Source: an uncultured Eubacteriales bacterium (lineage in GTDB: Bacteria; Bacillota; Clostridia; Peptostreptococcales; Anaerovoracaceae). From it: a DNA stretch of 51,931 nucleotides. Shown one piece after another: positions 25,384 to 33,371 of this stretch; the first letter of the stretch is position 1, and each line of letters begins with the position of its first letter. The notes beneath the pieces are model-generated. The model was not told the origin of the DNA and ran no database searches. It saw only the letters and a list, made by a program, of their open reading frames with translations. Position numbers and translations under genes: made by a program. The stretch is from the NCBI GenBank assembly GCA_902786355.1, contig CADABZ010000015.1, positions 1,253 to 53,183 of the forward strand, written 5' to 3'.

Positions 25384-25694
25384 AGTTCTGTGTACTTCGT
25401 GCTTATACCCTTTGCCTTGTCTACCGGATACTTCTTCTTAGTCTTCTCCAGCTTGCTTAGAACGATCTCTTCAATGTCCACGTCAAGCTTGTCTGCGAGC
25501 ATGACACAGTAACTTATCACATCAGCGAGTTCCTCACAGAGATGTTCCTTATCGAAATTATTATCCCACTGGAAGCATTCCAGCAGCTCACCTGCCTCAA
25601 TGCAGATAGACTTGGCCAGGTTTTCAGGTGTGTGGAACTGATCCCAGTCGCGTTCTGCACTGAATTCGCGATAAGCTTGTTTTAACTTATCCAT
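25380..25694 (-). CDS. MazG-like nucleotide pyrophosphohydrolase
   Basis: A 104-residue all-alpha NTP pyrophosphatase of the MazG / RS21-C6 type. The metal-binding motifs are IEAGELLECFQWD and EELADVISYCVMLADKLDVD, each with the paired Glu and downstream Asp. It should hydrolyse (d)NTPs or modified nucleotides to monophosphates. AGGAGA precedes the ATG. The stop overlaps the helicase start by 4 bp, making a two-gene unit. Confidence 0.9.
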   Translation of the reverse strand: MDKLKQAYREFSAERDWDQFHTPENLAKSICIEAGELLECFQWDNNFDKEHLCEELADVISYCVMLADKLDVDIEEIVLSKLEKTKKKYPVDKAKGISTKYTEL

Positions 25695-25724
25695 TATCTG
25701 TTATCTCCTAAAAATTGACACTAA

Positions 25725-26189
25725 CTACAGGCTTTCCACCCACTTTTTGAGTTCATATACACTTTCATCAGGTCTGAAGAGCCTGGCTTCGAGGATCTCA
25801 CCTTTCATCATTGGTCCAAGCTTGCCAGGTACCTTGCTGACATCACTGCCGCCCGATGTTGCGAAGAAAGCAACTTTCTTGCCCGTGAAGTCATATGACT
25901 TCACGAAAGTCTCTATGATATTCGGTGCACCGTAGTACCACACAGGGAATCCGATGAATACGCGATCATACTCATCCCAGTTGTCTACTCTTTTGTCGAT
26001 CGGTACAAGCTTCTTGCCGATTTTCTCTCTGTTGCATCTTGCAAGTGGATTAGTCCATTTGAGGTCAGCTTCTGTGTATGGTTCTACCGGCTCAATCCTG
26101 AACAGATCAGCATCTGCAGCCTTGGCAAGATTCGCAGCCAGATTTTCTGTATTGCCGCTGGCAGAAAAGTATGCTACTAAAGATTTCAT
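25725..26189 (-). CDS. Flavodoxin
   Basis: A 154-residue flavodoxin with the FMN phosphate loop FSASGNTENLA (about 8-18), FIGFPVWYYGAP for the isoalloxazine ring, and FFATSGGSDVSK. This short form is common in Clostridia as an electron carrier or menaquinone-type reductase. It stands alone in a minus-strand row, 30 bp before the MazG-like gene, and could equally supply nitroreductases nearby. Confidence 0.9.
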   Translation of the reverse strand: MKSLVAYFSASGNTENLAANLAKAADADLFRIEPVEPYTEADLKWTNPLARCNREKIGKKLVPIDKRVDNWDEYDRVFIGFPVWYYGAPNIIETFVKSYDFTGKKVAFFATSGGSDVSKVPGKLGPMMKGEILEARLFRPDESVYELKKWVESL

Positions 26190-26246
26190 TGTGAGTCCTC
26201 CATGCTGTTAACCGTTACTCTTTAATGTGCTGCTGATCTGGCATGC

Positions 26247-26780
26247 TCAGGCATGACTATTAAGGCCAGATTCCTGCATTATCGCCTCTCCAAGCTCAAG
26301 GATCCTGTCATCCAGAACAGCGAAAACAATATCTATATCATAATCCGGATTATCTGAGATCCAGTCTCTGCAGGACTGGAGTGCCTGCCGCCAGGCTTTG
26401 TCCTTTGGATATCCGAAGATCCCTGAAGATATAAGCGGGAACCCTATTGAATGGCACTCATTCTCCCGGGCTCTGTTCAGCGACTCCCTGTAGCAGTTAT
26501 ACAGATCCTGCGGTTCATTATTATAGCCTCCATGCCAGACAGGTCCGACGGCATGGATCACATACTTCGCCTTAAGTGCAAAACCCGGTGTTATAACTGC
26601 ACCGCCTGTCGGGCAACGCCCGATCTTATTGCAGGCTGCCTGCATCTCGCGAGGACCCGCTGCACGGAATATAGCGCCGCAAACACCACTGCCCATAGCA
26701 AGACTGCTGTTAGCAGCATTGACTATGCAGTCAGTGTTAAGATCTGTTATTCCGCTTTTTCTGATTACAATTCTTTTCAT
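26247..26780 (-). CDS. Macro-domain ADP-ribose-binding protein
   Basis: A 177-residue macro domain. ITDLNTDCIVNAANSSLAMG (5-25) holds the catalytic Asn-Asp pair region, GSGVCGAIFRAAG the phosphate loop, and PLISSGIFGYPKDKAW the second loop. YmdB-like proteins of this size remove O-acetyl or ADP-ribose groups. The RBS is AGGTGAAGG. It follows the HsmA gene closely (9 bp). An ADP-ribosylglycohydrolase lies 3.3 kb away on the same strand. Confidence 0.9.
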   Translation of the reverse strand: MKRIVIRKSGITDLNTDCIVNAANSSLAMGSGVCGAIFRAAGPREMQAACNKIGRCPTGGAVITPGFALKAKYVIHAVGPVWHGGYNNEPQDLYNCYRESLNRARENECHSIGFPLISSGIFGYPKDKAWRQALQSCRDWISDNPDYDIDIVFAVLDDRILELGEAIMQESGLNSHA

Positions 26781-26789
26781 CCTTCACCT

Positions 26790-27170
26790 CTATCTCATGC
26801 CCATCATCATTCCGAGTACGAACGGAATGAGCCATATGATCCATACAATTATGCTGAATCTGTGGAATGTATGCATTGCCTTCTCGTCTTTGCGGACAAG
26901 AACTACAGTTGCCCAGACTGCATGGATCATCATGAGTATGATCGCTATCATGCCGGTGATGCCATGAGCGCTCATCAGCCCTCCGCCCGATCCGTCAGCA
27001 AGCTTTGACATCATTGCCGTGCCGGCAGTGTCCATGCAGAGACCGAGCCAGAAAAATACCAGATGTATCGGCTTCAGCACCCTGGCCCGGTGCTCAGACC
27101 ATACTCCTATTGTATAGAATATTAATGCTAATGTAATGGCTATGACAGCCTTAGTGAGTAACGGGCTCAT
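26790..27170 (-). CDS. HsmA-like (TIGR03987) membrane protein
   Basis: A 126-residue polytopic membrane protein with four predicted helices: about 5-22, 34-52, 66-88 and 102-123. WSEHRARVLKPIHLVFFWLG, the GLMSAHGITGMIAI helix and a His-rich MHTFHRFSIIVWIIWLIPF end fit the HsmA / TIGR03987 family. That family's function is unknown, although haem-related roles have been suggested. The RBS is AAAGGA. Confidence 0.75.
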   Translation of the reverse strand: MSPLLTKAVIAITLALIFYTIGVWSEHRARVLKPIHLVFFWLGLCMDTAGTAMMSKLADGSGGGLMSAHGITGMIAIILMMIHAVWATVVLVRKDEKAMHTFHRFSIIVWIIWLIPFVLGMMMGMR

Positions 27171-27253
27171 TTTCTTTTTCCTTTACTGAGAGATCTATAC
27201 TTCAACTTCGGTCCACATAATCCCTTTTTAACTATTCATATCTCATTGCTCCG

Positions 27254-28189
27254 TTATATCGATTTGAAATGAGCTGTCAGCACTCTGCTGTTTCCGTATT
27301 CATCCTGCAGCTCGGGATCGGTACTTACGGTCTCGCCGGATTCCGTCCAGCGATCGAACACATACCCATCCCGGGGATATGCATAGTATTTCTGCTGCCA
27401 CTCTCCGGTTTCCTTCCACTGAGCATTATATATTGGATTGAACTGCATACCGATGAAACCGCCCTCACCTGCATATATCTCCAAAGGAAGGAGCTTGTCT
27501 CTCTGAGGAGCATATGCTCTGATCTCCTTCATAGGGTTCCCGGTCACATTGAGATGCCTGAGCAGAGGATTGTCCGTTGCATCGATCCTGCTTATCATGT
27601 TGTTGTGACAGTAGAAGTACCTGAGCTTGTCATTATGGGATATGTCGATGCTTTCGAGCTCATTATCATTGACATAGAGCTCGACGAGCTCCGGATTACC
27701 GGATACATTGATCTCCTTCAGATGATTCTTCCCTGCATCGATACCCTGACAGGCACAAAGGCTGCTCACATCCAGTTTCTCTATCTGATTATCCTGCAGC
27801 CCCAGTATCCTGAGGCTTGACATTCCGTCCAGACGGACAGAGCTGATGCTGTTATGGTATAAGTCTATGAATACCAGATCTTCGGCTCCGGACAGATCAA
27901 GATCGCCGCAAAGTCCACAGTTTCGGAAGTATATCTCAAAACTCTTCAGTGGATATACATCCTCATTGAATATATGTATTCCAAAACCTATGAGCCTGTC
28001 TCCGTCCATCACGATGCCCGGAGGATAGTTGCCGGCAGCCGTAATGTTATCTGCATCTTCATAGCTTTTGTTCTTATCTGTTGTCTCGACTCTCCGGATC
28101 ACATGCTGATTCGCATGTATCTTCTCAAGATTGGATACTCCGTCTTTATCTCTGAACGCCAGAAAGTCATCTATTGATTTCATATTCAA
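27254..28189 (-). CDS. Leucine-rich repeat protein
   Basis: A 311-residue protein with a run of leucine-rich repeats (about 80-215). The repeats pair an L-x-x-L strand with asparagine ladders (for example LRILGLQDNQIEKLDVS, LVELYVNDNELESIDIS, LRYFYCHNNMISRIDAT). The N-terminal FLAFRDKDGVSNLEKIHANQ resembles other Clostridial LRR proteins. No signal peptide is seen, so it is probably cytosolic. The start is TTG (28189), 9 nt after AGGAG; ATG at 28183 is 15 nt away and less likely. The C-terminal domain (about 225-311) with YPRDGYVFDRWTESG looks like a bacterial repeat domain. Confidence 0.8.
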   Translation of the reverse strand: MNMKSIDDFLAFRDKDGVSNLEKIHANQHVIRRVETTDKNKSYEDADNITAAGNYPPGIVMDGDRLIGFGIHIFNEDVYPLKSFEIYFRNCGLCGDLDLSGAEDLVFIDLYHNSISSVRLDGMSSLRILGLQDNQIEKLDVSSLCACQGIDAGKNHLKEINVSGNPELVELYVNDNELESIDISHNDKLRYFYCHNNMISRIDATDNPLLRHLNVTGNPMKEIRAYAPQRDKLLPLEIYAGEGGFIGMQFNPIYNAQWKETGEWQQKYYAYPRDGYVFDRWTESGETVSTDPELQDEYGNSRVLTAHFKSI

Positions 28190-28294
28190 AATACTTCACT
28201 CCTGAAGAATTCTTCATGCCCCCAGCTGCTTACTTTGTTGGATACCAAAGGTTAACCTATGTGTTTACATCATCAAGATCGATTGCTATGCAGA

Positions 28295-29119
28295 TCAGGA
28301 CGATCTCAGCTTCTGCCTGAAGAGATAGCGAAGCACCCTGTCGTTGAAGTCTTTTGCCTGTTCATATACCCCATGGCTGTAGCCTTCATACATGTACAAT
28401 TCGCTGTCAGGTATCTTAGCTGCCATCTCTATCGAGGCTTCACCACCGAGCACTTTATCGCTGTCTGCGCCTATTATGAGTGTCGGACAGGATATGCGCT
28501 CAAGATCCTCATACGCATCATGCTCAAGGCATGAGCTGCAGAGCACTTTGAATCTTGTATAGTCCTTCGGACTGTTCAGGGCCAGCATAGCGTACATCAT
28601 TTTAGCTCTTTCAAGATAGGTGCCCGTGTAAGATCTCTCTGCGGTATCCTGCATTATTCCGGCATAGTCATCCCTGTCAGACATCTCCATCCAGGATCCA
28701 AGTGAGTCTCTCATTATCTCATTCGGCCTTGAAGCAGTCACAGCCAGCACAAGGCTGCTGACTTTGTCCGGGTGGCGGATCGCCATCTGCTGCGCAATCA
28801 TGCCGCCCTGTGACACACCGAAGAAAGCTGCATTTTCTATGCCCAGATCATCCATTATCACTGCGATATCATCTGCCATATCTCCAGTGGTGAATCCATC
28901 AAGTATATTATTGCGCCTGCTGAACACATAGACTTTGAAGTGCTCTGCGAATTTCCTGTACATCATGGCAAAAGGTACAGCAACGCCTTTTGCCGTCCTG
29001 AATCCGTCTCCCACGCCCGGAAGCATGATGAGGATGTCTATTCCACTGCCAAAGCTTATGTAGTCACAGTCTGTTCCATCTATGCGTATGTTCTCATTCT
29101 TCGCGTTAAGGAATGCCAT
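28295..29119 (-). CDS. Alpha/beta hydrolase
   Basis: A 274-residue alpha/beta hydrolase. MLPGVGDGF marks the oxyanion strand, the nucleophile elbow is FFGVSQGGMIAQQMA (Ser), the acid is in LIIGADSDKVLGGE, and the His is in YEGYSHGVYEQAKD. It resembles 3-oxoadipate enol-lactonase-like enzymes, but the substrate is unknown. It follows a nitroreductase and Smr gene on the same strand. Confidence 0.88.
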   Translation of the reverse strand: MAFLNAKNENIRIDGTDCDYISFGSGIDILIMLPGVGDGFRTAKGVAVPFAMMYRKFAEHFKVYVFSRRNNILDGFTTGDMADDIAVIMDDLGIENAAFFGVSQGGMIAQQMAIRHPDKVSSLVLAVTASRPNEIMRDSLGSWMEMSDRDDYAGIMQDTAERSYTGTYLERAKMMYAMLALNSPKDYTRFKVLCSSCLEHDAYEDLERISCPTLIIGADSDKVLGGEASIEMAAKIPDSELYMYEGYSHGVYEQAKDFNDRVLRYLFRQKLRSS

Positions 29120-29151
29120 TGCTCAGTTCCTCTCTCCCGCGGGCCGGACCG

Positions 29152-29664
29152 CTACAGATATTTTACTGTCTCAGACAGGTCCTTCCTGCTCGCATGCATC
29201 GGTGCCGGAGCAGCTTCCTCTGCAGCATATCCTAGATCCATAAGCATTACGAGTTCTTCATTCTCAGGCAGTCCAAGTACCCTGGCTGTTTCCACAGGAT
29301 CGAAGCGGTTGAGCCAGCATGTGCCGAGTCCTTCATCCGTAGCAGCGAGGATCATATGCGTAGCTACGATCGTAGCGTCCTCATCTCCGCTCTGCTTCAG
29401 GCCGCCCGGATATGTATATGTATTGTCCTTATCGAATGCAACAGCAATGACTACAGGAGCTCCGAATCTGCATGGTGTCACACTGTCGATTCTGGCAAGT
29501 GCCTCTTCAGACTGCAGCACATAGATGCGCTGCTCCTGCAGATTCTTGGCAGTAGGTGCTATCCTGCCTGCCTCGAGGATGGCTGCCAGCTTCTCAGACT
29601 CCACAGCCTTGTCACTGTATTTCCTGCATGAATAACGGTTCCTGATCACTTCTTTGAATTCCAT
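29152..29664 (-). CDS. Nitroreductase-family FMN oxidoreductase
   Basis: A 170-residue FMN nitroreductase. The N-terminal FMN-binding RNRYSCRKYSD (about 8-18), IAPTAKNLQEQRIYVL, and a Gly-containing GLGTCWLNRFDPVE (about 112-125) fit the small, single-domain group. It may reduce flavin, nitro groups or other electrophiles. A second, distinct nitroreductase lies at 31.1 kb. It ends 32 bp before the hydrolase and follows the Smr gene by 17 bp. Confidence 0.88.
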   Translation of the reverse strand: MEFKEVIRNRYSCRKYSDKAVESEKLAAILEAGRIAPTAKNLQEQRIYVLQSEEALARIDSVTPCRFGAPVVIAVAFDKDNTYTYPGGLKQSGDEDATIVATHMILAATDEGLGTCWLNRFDPVETARVLGLPENEELVMLMDLGYAAEEAAPAPMHASRKDLSETVKYL

Positions 29665-29681
29665 ATCCTGATCCTTCCTCT

Positions 29682-29927
29682 CTATAGTTCCCTCAAAACA
29701 AGTACTGTTATACCCAGATTGTCGCCGGGCTGTATTCTAAGCACCTTCGGATGATATCTGTATTCGTCTGTTATCATGTTCTTCAGACTGGTACCACGGT
29801 TATATCCGTGGATCAGTTTGATCTGGTATGTGCTGTCATCAGCATTCTTCAAAGCACGGTCGATTGCCTTGATTGCATCCTCCCTGAACATGCCGTGAAG
29901 ATCTATGTTTACTATAGGACTTCCCAT
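29682..29927 (-). CDS. Smr-domain protein
   Basis: An 81-residue stand-alone Smr (small MutS-related) domain. VNIDLHGMFREDAIKAIDRAL (6-26) holds the LDxHG-like motif, and IKLIHGYNRGTSLKN the HGxG-like motif. Smr domains bind or nick structured nucleic acids; a recycling role for stalled translation is known for some. No MutS2 is attached. It heads a short row with the nitroreductase. Confidence 0.85.
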   Translation of the reverse strand: MGSPIVNIDLHGMFREDAIKAIDRALKNADDSTYQIKLIHGYNRGTSLKNMITDEYRYHPKVLRIQPGDNLGITVLVLREL

Positions 29928-30012
29928 TGATAGCTCCTGTTTTCAGAGTTCGATTCTTATCTTTCGATTGATTATACCACTTTTTATATTCCATCAAATA
30001 CGCCAGAAAAGA

Positions 30013-30046
30013 GTAAAGCGTCAGGCACTGGCGCCTGACGCTTTAC
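30013..30046 (-). terminator. Terminator after ADP-ribosylglycohydrolase gene
   Basis: GTAAAGCGTCAGGC and GCCTGACGCTTTAC form a perfect 14-bp stem with loop ACTGGC. On the minus strand TCTTTTCTGG follows, 23 bp after the stop. Confidence 0.85.
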
Positions 30047-30068
30047 CTTATCGGCTGACGGCTTTAAA

Positions 30069-30884
30069 TTACTGATAATCTGCGGCAAACATATCCAGTA
30101 TCTCGCAAAGAGCCTCAGGCAGTCTCTCCCGACACTCAGTTTTCAGCTCATCAGGAACTCCGTAAGAGGCTTCTGCTATGGATCCGGCGATGCATGTAAG
30201 TGTATCGCAGTCTCCACCAAGAGATACCGCCGTTCTGATCACATCTTCAAAATCTGTTCCCTCAAGAAATGCAGTTATTGCTTCCGGTACTGTCTCCTGG
30301 CATGACTCTACATGGTGATAGCCTGGTCTGATATCATCGCAGGTCCTGCTGAGGTCATAACCTATATCATTGATAATGAACCCTCTGATATCCTCCTTGC
30401 TATATCCATTCCTTGCCATCCATATTGCAGATGCCGTGGCATCAGCTCCTTTGACACCCTCAGGATGATTGTGTGTCACCTCAGCAGTCCAGCGTGCCAC
30501 CTTCCTGGTGGTTTCAAGATCATCAAACATCCATCCTGCAGCTGCCACCCTCATGGCCGAACCATTGCCAAAGCTGTTGTATGGTTCACGGCTGCGATGC
30601 CTCAGCCAGCTTCTGAATCTGCCGCCATAACCTGAGTTAGGGTATCTGTGTCCCCACTTATGCATCATATCTATTATGAGATCCTTTGTTCTGATCTCAT
30701 CTTCAATTACCCCCATGCCTTCAGCACGCATCAGCGCATCAGCAACAGCAATGGTCATAACGCTGTCATCTGTGAAGGTAGCTCCCCTGTCGAAGAACGG
30801 GAAATCCTTTGTCTTCCTGCCTCTGTCAAACTCGTAAGGGCTGCCTATCATATCTCCAAGTATTGCTCCATACATATACGTCAC
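30069..30884 (-). CDS. ADP-ribosylglycohydrolase
   Basis: A 271-residue DraG-type hydrolase that removes ADP-ribose from proteins, or breaks down ADP-ribose adducts. The di-metal site residues are all visible: GDMIGSPYEF at the N-terminus, ATFTDDSVMTIAVA (Asp-Asp-Ser), FGNGSAMRV, NHPEGVKGADATASAIW and SLGGDCDTLTCIAGSI. RBS AAGAGGAGG precedes the ATG. Promoter copy B lies about 100 bp upstream. With the macro-domain protein, it suggests an ADP-ribose metabolism pair on the same strand. Confidence 0.93.
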   Translation of the reverse strand: MTYMYGAILGDMIGSPYEFDRGRKTKDFPFFDRGATFTDDSVMTIAVADALMRAEGMGVIEDEIRTKDLIIDMMHKWGHRYPNSGYGGRFRSWLRHRSREPYNSFGNGSAMRVAAAGWMFDDLETTRKVARWTAEVTHNHPEGVKGADATASAIWMARNGYSKEDIRGFIINDIGYDLSRTCDDIRPGYHHVESCQETVPEAITAFLEGTDFEDVIRTAVSLGGDCDTLTCIAGSIAEASYGVPDELKTECRERLPEALCEILDMFAADYQ

Positions 30885-30981
30885 CTCCTCTTAATCTTTT
30901 TACACTGACAGTATACATTTCAGATAGTGTGTAACGGTCGCCTGCTATGCGACATTCGCAAGTTAACAATTCCCCTTGCTG

Positions 30982-31010
30982 CCTATAGTCTAGCGCATCA
31001 GCTGTGTCAA
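30982..31010 (-). promoter_or_regulatory. Promoter in repeat copy B
   Basis: A consensus TTGACA (plus 31005-31010) and TATAGG (30982-30987) are spaced by exactly 17 bp. It points toward the ADP-ribosylglycohydrolase. The spacer is identical to the copy at 14.5 kb. Confidence 0.6.
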
Positions 31011-31071
31011 AAAACTCCCACTAAAAAGCAGGCTCCGAAGAGTCTGCTGAAAGATTTGCCTTCGTTGAATA
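30987..31071 (-). repeat. Intergenic terminator-promoter module, copy B
   Basis: The 34-bp block 30987-31020 and the tail TCGTTGAATA (31062-31071) match copy A at 14.5 kb. The middle differs but again forms a hairpin, here GCAGACTC / GAGCCTGC around a TTCG tetraloop on the minus strand, followed by TTTTT. This copy sits directly behind a minus-strand nitroreductase and before the ADP-ribosylglycohydrolase. Confidence 0.65.
31022..31047 (-). terminator. UUCG-tetraloop terminator after nitroreductase
   Basis: Plus strand GCAGGCTC (31028-31035) and GAGTCTGC (31040-31047) pair with one wobble. On the minus strand the loop is TTCG and the stem is followed by TTTTTAG. It is 45 bp after the nitroreductase stop. 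Confidence 0.75.
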
Positions 31072-31091
31072 GTGATAATTGATTTTATGAG

Positions 31092-31613
31092 CTAAACGAT
31101 CACAGCATATCCTTCTCTGCGTGGTTTTGCTGCAGGATGCTCGCAGTCTGCATATCCGAGAGCTACTGAGCAGCTTCCTGTCAGTGTCTCAGGAAGTCCC
31201 CACTCTTTGAGGAGTGCCTTGCCCTCTTCCATTTCAAACATCTGCTTGCATCTGTGGATCCAGCATGAACCGAGTCCGGCAGCGTATGCTGCATTGACTA
31301 TATTGCATGCAACCGAAGGGCCATCGAATCCATGTGTAAATCCATCCTCAGTTTCAAAAATAAGAACGATAGTTGGTGCTCCGTAGTACGGATCCATGTC
31401 CTTACCCATTACTGCAGCATTGAGCTTAGATACTCTTTCGCGGTACTCAGGTGTCTGCACTGCAACGATCTGCACGCCCTGTGTGCCTCCTCCTGTCGGT
31501 GCATATGTGCCTGCTTCGAGCACAGCATTAAGCTCTTCAGCCGTGATCTGCTCAGCTTTGAACTTTCTTATAGCTCTTCTGTTCTTCAGTACTTCCAAAG
31601 CTTCTGTTTTCAT
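31092..31613 (-). CDS. Nitroreductase-family protein
   Basis: A 173-residue FMN nitroreductase. The FMN-binding RRAIRKFKAEQ near residue 12, EAGTYAPTGGGTQGVQIV and AYAAGLGSCWIHRCKQMF (about 110-127) are the family signatures. It differs clearly from the protein at 29.2 kb. RBS GAGGACATGAG precedes the ATG. It is followed by repeat copy B. Confidence 0.88.
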   Translation of the reverse strand: MKTEALEVLKNRRAIRKFKAEQITAEELNAVLEAGTYAPTGGGTQGVQIVAVQTPEYRERVSKLNAAVMGKDMDPYYGAPTIVLIFETEDGFTHGFDGPSVACNIVNAAYAAGLGSCWIHRCKQMFEMEEGKALLKEWGLPETLTGSCSVALGYADCEHPAAKPRREGYAVIV

Positions 31614-31696
31614 CTCATGTCCTCCTGTTATCTATAATTTTTAATTTATCAGATAGTTTTTATCTCATAATTACGAAAAATGCTTCATGATGATGG

Positions 31697-32425
31697 CTAA
31701 TCATGCCTCGTATCGTCATCATAGCACTCACAGAATCTTGCCGCAAATGATGGCGGTTCATTATTGTTGTACAGATGTGTCGTCTCGCCGAATGACAGCA
31801 TCCGAAGTGACGCTGTTCCCTGTCTCCGCTCTTCAGTCACCAGCGTAGTCACAGATGATGGCTGTGCGCAGAAGCCATGCCACACCACCATAGGCGAAAC
31901 ATTCCAGATATGACTAAGCAGTACTGACTCAACGCCGAAATGACAGAACAGTGCGATCGTATCATGGTTAGGCCGTTCCACCCTGTAAAGGGTACCATCA
32001 CGTCTGTATCCATGACGTGCCAGCAGCTCATCGAACTGCTCAGTTACATTGCGGTACGCCCCTCCTATATCAGAGGCCGCCATGCGTTCATTTTCTGTCC
32101 ATTCATCGACGTTGTAAAAGCGTGGTTCCTGTGTCCAGTCCTGTGGCAGCCAGTCCCACGGTATGCGCTTTCTTTCGAGGCAGTCCGGTCTGTCTATAAA
32201 GTAATCAAACTCCCTGAGCCATGGCAGCACCTCTGCATCGCGGCCCATTTTCCTGAGAGTCACTGATGCGGTATCACGCGCTCTTCCATATGGTGAACAG
32301 TAAAAGGCAGTAATGTCCTGCTTTGACAGTATCTGTGCAAGGTATTCAGCCTCGCGCCAGCCTTTCTCCGTCAGAGAGTCGTGCTCGTAATCCGGATCTG
32401 CATGTCTGATAAAAAGTATTTTCAT
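31697..32425 (-). CDS. Histidine phosphatase-family protein
   Basis: A 242-residue phosphoglycerate mutase-like phosphatase. The N-terminal MKILFIRHADPDYEHDSL carries the catalytic His (RHA form), FYCSPYGRARDTA the second Arg, and ALFCHFGVESVLLSHI the second His. The middle (about 60-130) is longer than in the smallest members. The ATG overlaps the stop of an upstream remnant (TAATG). It may dephosphorylate small metabolites. Confidence 0.88.
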   Translation of the reverse strand: MKILFIRHADPDYEHDSLTEKGWREAEYLAQILSKQDITAFYCSPYGRARDTASVTLRKMGRDAEVLPWLREFDYFIDRPDCLERKRIPWDWLPQDWTQEPRFYNVDEWTENERMAASDIGGAYRNVTEQFDELLARHGYRRDGTLYRVERPNHDTIALFCHFGVESVLLSHIWNVSPMVVWHGFCAQPSSVTTLVTEERRQGTASLRMLSFGETTHLYNNNEPPSFAARFCECYDDDTRHD

Positions 32426-32512
32426 TAAATTTCCTTTGGTTTTATCCTGTATCCTGCGTTTGTCAGGACACTGAGTGCTTTATCGAAATCATCAGCTGAG
32501 TTCTTAACAGCT
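32425..32512 (-). pseudogene. Possible C-terminal remnant of an ACT-domain-like protein
   Basis: Minus-strand frame open to TAA at 32425, with VKNSADDFDKALSVLTNAGYRIK. The DD-x-x-KAL-x-VL-x-x-AGY pattern resembles the end of ACT domains in small amino-acid-binding proteins. There is no start, no RBS, and the upstream side is taken by the next gene. The stop overlaps the phosphatase ATG (TAATG), as if a coupled gene had lost its 5' part. Confidence 0.35.
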
Positions 32513-32995
32513 CTATTTCCTTTTGAATATCTTGTCTACGTATTCTTTGATATATAACTTGTATATGAAAAATGCGGCTGCTCCAAGGCTCGCCTCTGCA
32601 ATGGCAGTTGATAACACAGTCACCAGCATATCCTCGCCTGACGCGATCTTAGGAATATTGATGATCAGTCCGCCAATGAACAGGCCGACAAGCAGGAGAA
32701 ATAATACTCCTAAAACGACAGGTATCATTAAATGTTCGTATCGGTCGTATCTGTCTTCATCGATCCAGCAGTATATGGTCACTGAATAGAAAAGAGTCCA
32801 TATGGCGAACACCCCAAACAGCAGCCTGCTCTCGCCCGGATGTGTGCCATAATAAAACATTCCTGCAAGGCCCAGCGCTGCAGCCAATATAAACAGCCCC
32901 AGTATGAGGTGATATCTGAAGTCTCTTTTGTCAGGTCTTCTATACTTTCCTGCCATATCAGTTCTCGTCTGTCCGGATCCCCATAATGTCAGCAT
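32513..32995 (-). CDS. Polytopic membrane protein, unknown
   Basis: A 160-residue protein. The start at 32995 is inferred because its ATG overlaps the ArsC-like stop in TGATG; an earlier in-frame ATG would run deeper into that gene. After a basic N-terminal stretch (GKYRRPDKRDFRYH) there are four likely membrane helices (about 30-50, 60-77, 93-114 and 132-150). No family is recognised. Confidence 0.6.
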   Translation of the reverse strand: MLTLWGSGQTRTDMAGKYRRPDKRDFRYHLILGLFILAAALGLAGMFYYGTHPGESRLLFGVFAIWTLFYSVTIYCWIDEDRYDRYEHLMIPVVLGVLFLLLVGLFIGGLIINIPKIASGEDMLVTVLSTAIAEASLGAAAFFIYKLYIKEYVDKIFKRK

Positions 32996-33348
32996 CACAG
33001 AATTGCCGCTTTCCATTCGTCCTCTTTGAAACCTGTCAGCACATATCCGTCCCCTACTACCAGAGGTCTCTTGACGAGCATTCCGTCCGTTGCAAGAAGA
33101 GCGAGCTGCTCATCTTCACTCATTTCCGGCAGTTTTCGGGAAAGTCCCATCTCACGATATGGGATCCCGCTTGTGTTGAAAAAGCGCTTCAGCGGCAGTC
33201 CGCTTATCCTGTAATAATCGCGAAGAGCCTTCTCATCCGGATGCTCTGTCTTGATATCTATATCCTCGTGCTCAATTCCATGTTCATCGAGCCATTTCAA
33301 TGCTTTCTTACATGTAGTGCATCTGCTGTAGCAATATACCTTGATCAT
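32995..33348 (-). CDS. ArsC/Spx-family protein (YffB/MgsR-like)
   Basis: A 117-residue thioredoxin-fold protein of the ArsC/Spx group. The N-terminal motif YCYSRCTTCKKALKWLD carries the C-x-x-C pair (Cys9, Cys12). ISGLPLKRFFNTSG and MLVKRPLVVGDGYVLTGF with Arg-Pro are diagnostic. Members are arsenate reductases or RNA-polymerase-binding regulators; no arsenic genes are near, so a regulator role is as likely. It is coupled to the following membrane protein by a TGATG overlap. Confidence 0.85.
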   Translation of the reverse strand: MIKVYCYSRCTTCKKALKWLDEHGIEHEDIDIKTEHPDEKALRDYYRISGLPLKRFFNTSGIPYREMGLSRKLPEMSEDEQLALLATDGMLVKRPLVVGDGYVLTGFKEDEWKAAIL

Positions 33349-33371
33349 TTTTCCACCTCTCTGTCAGTGAA

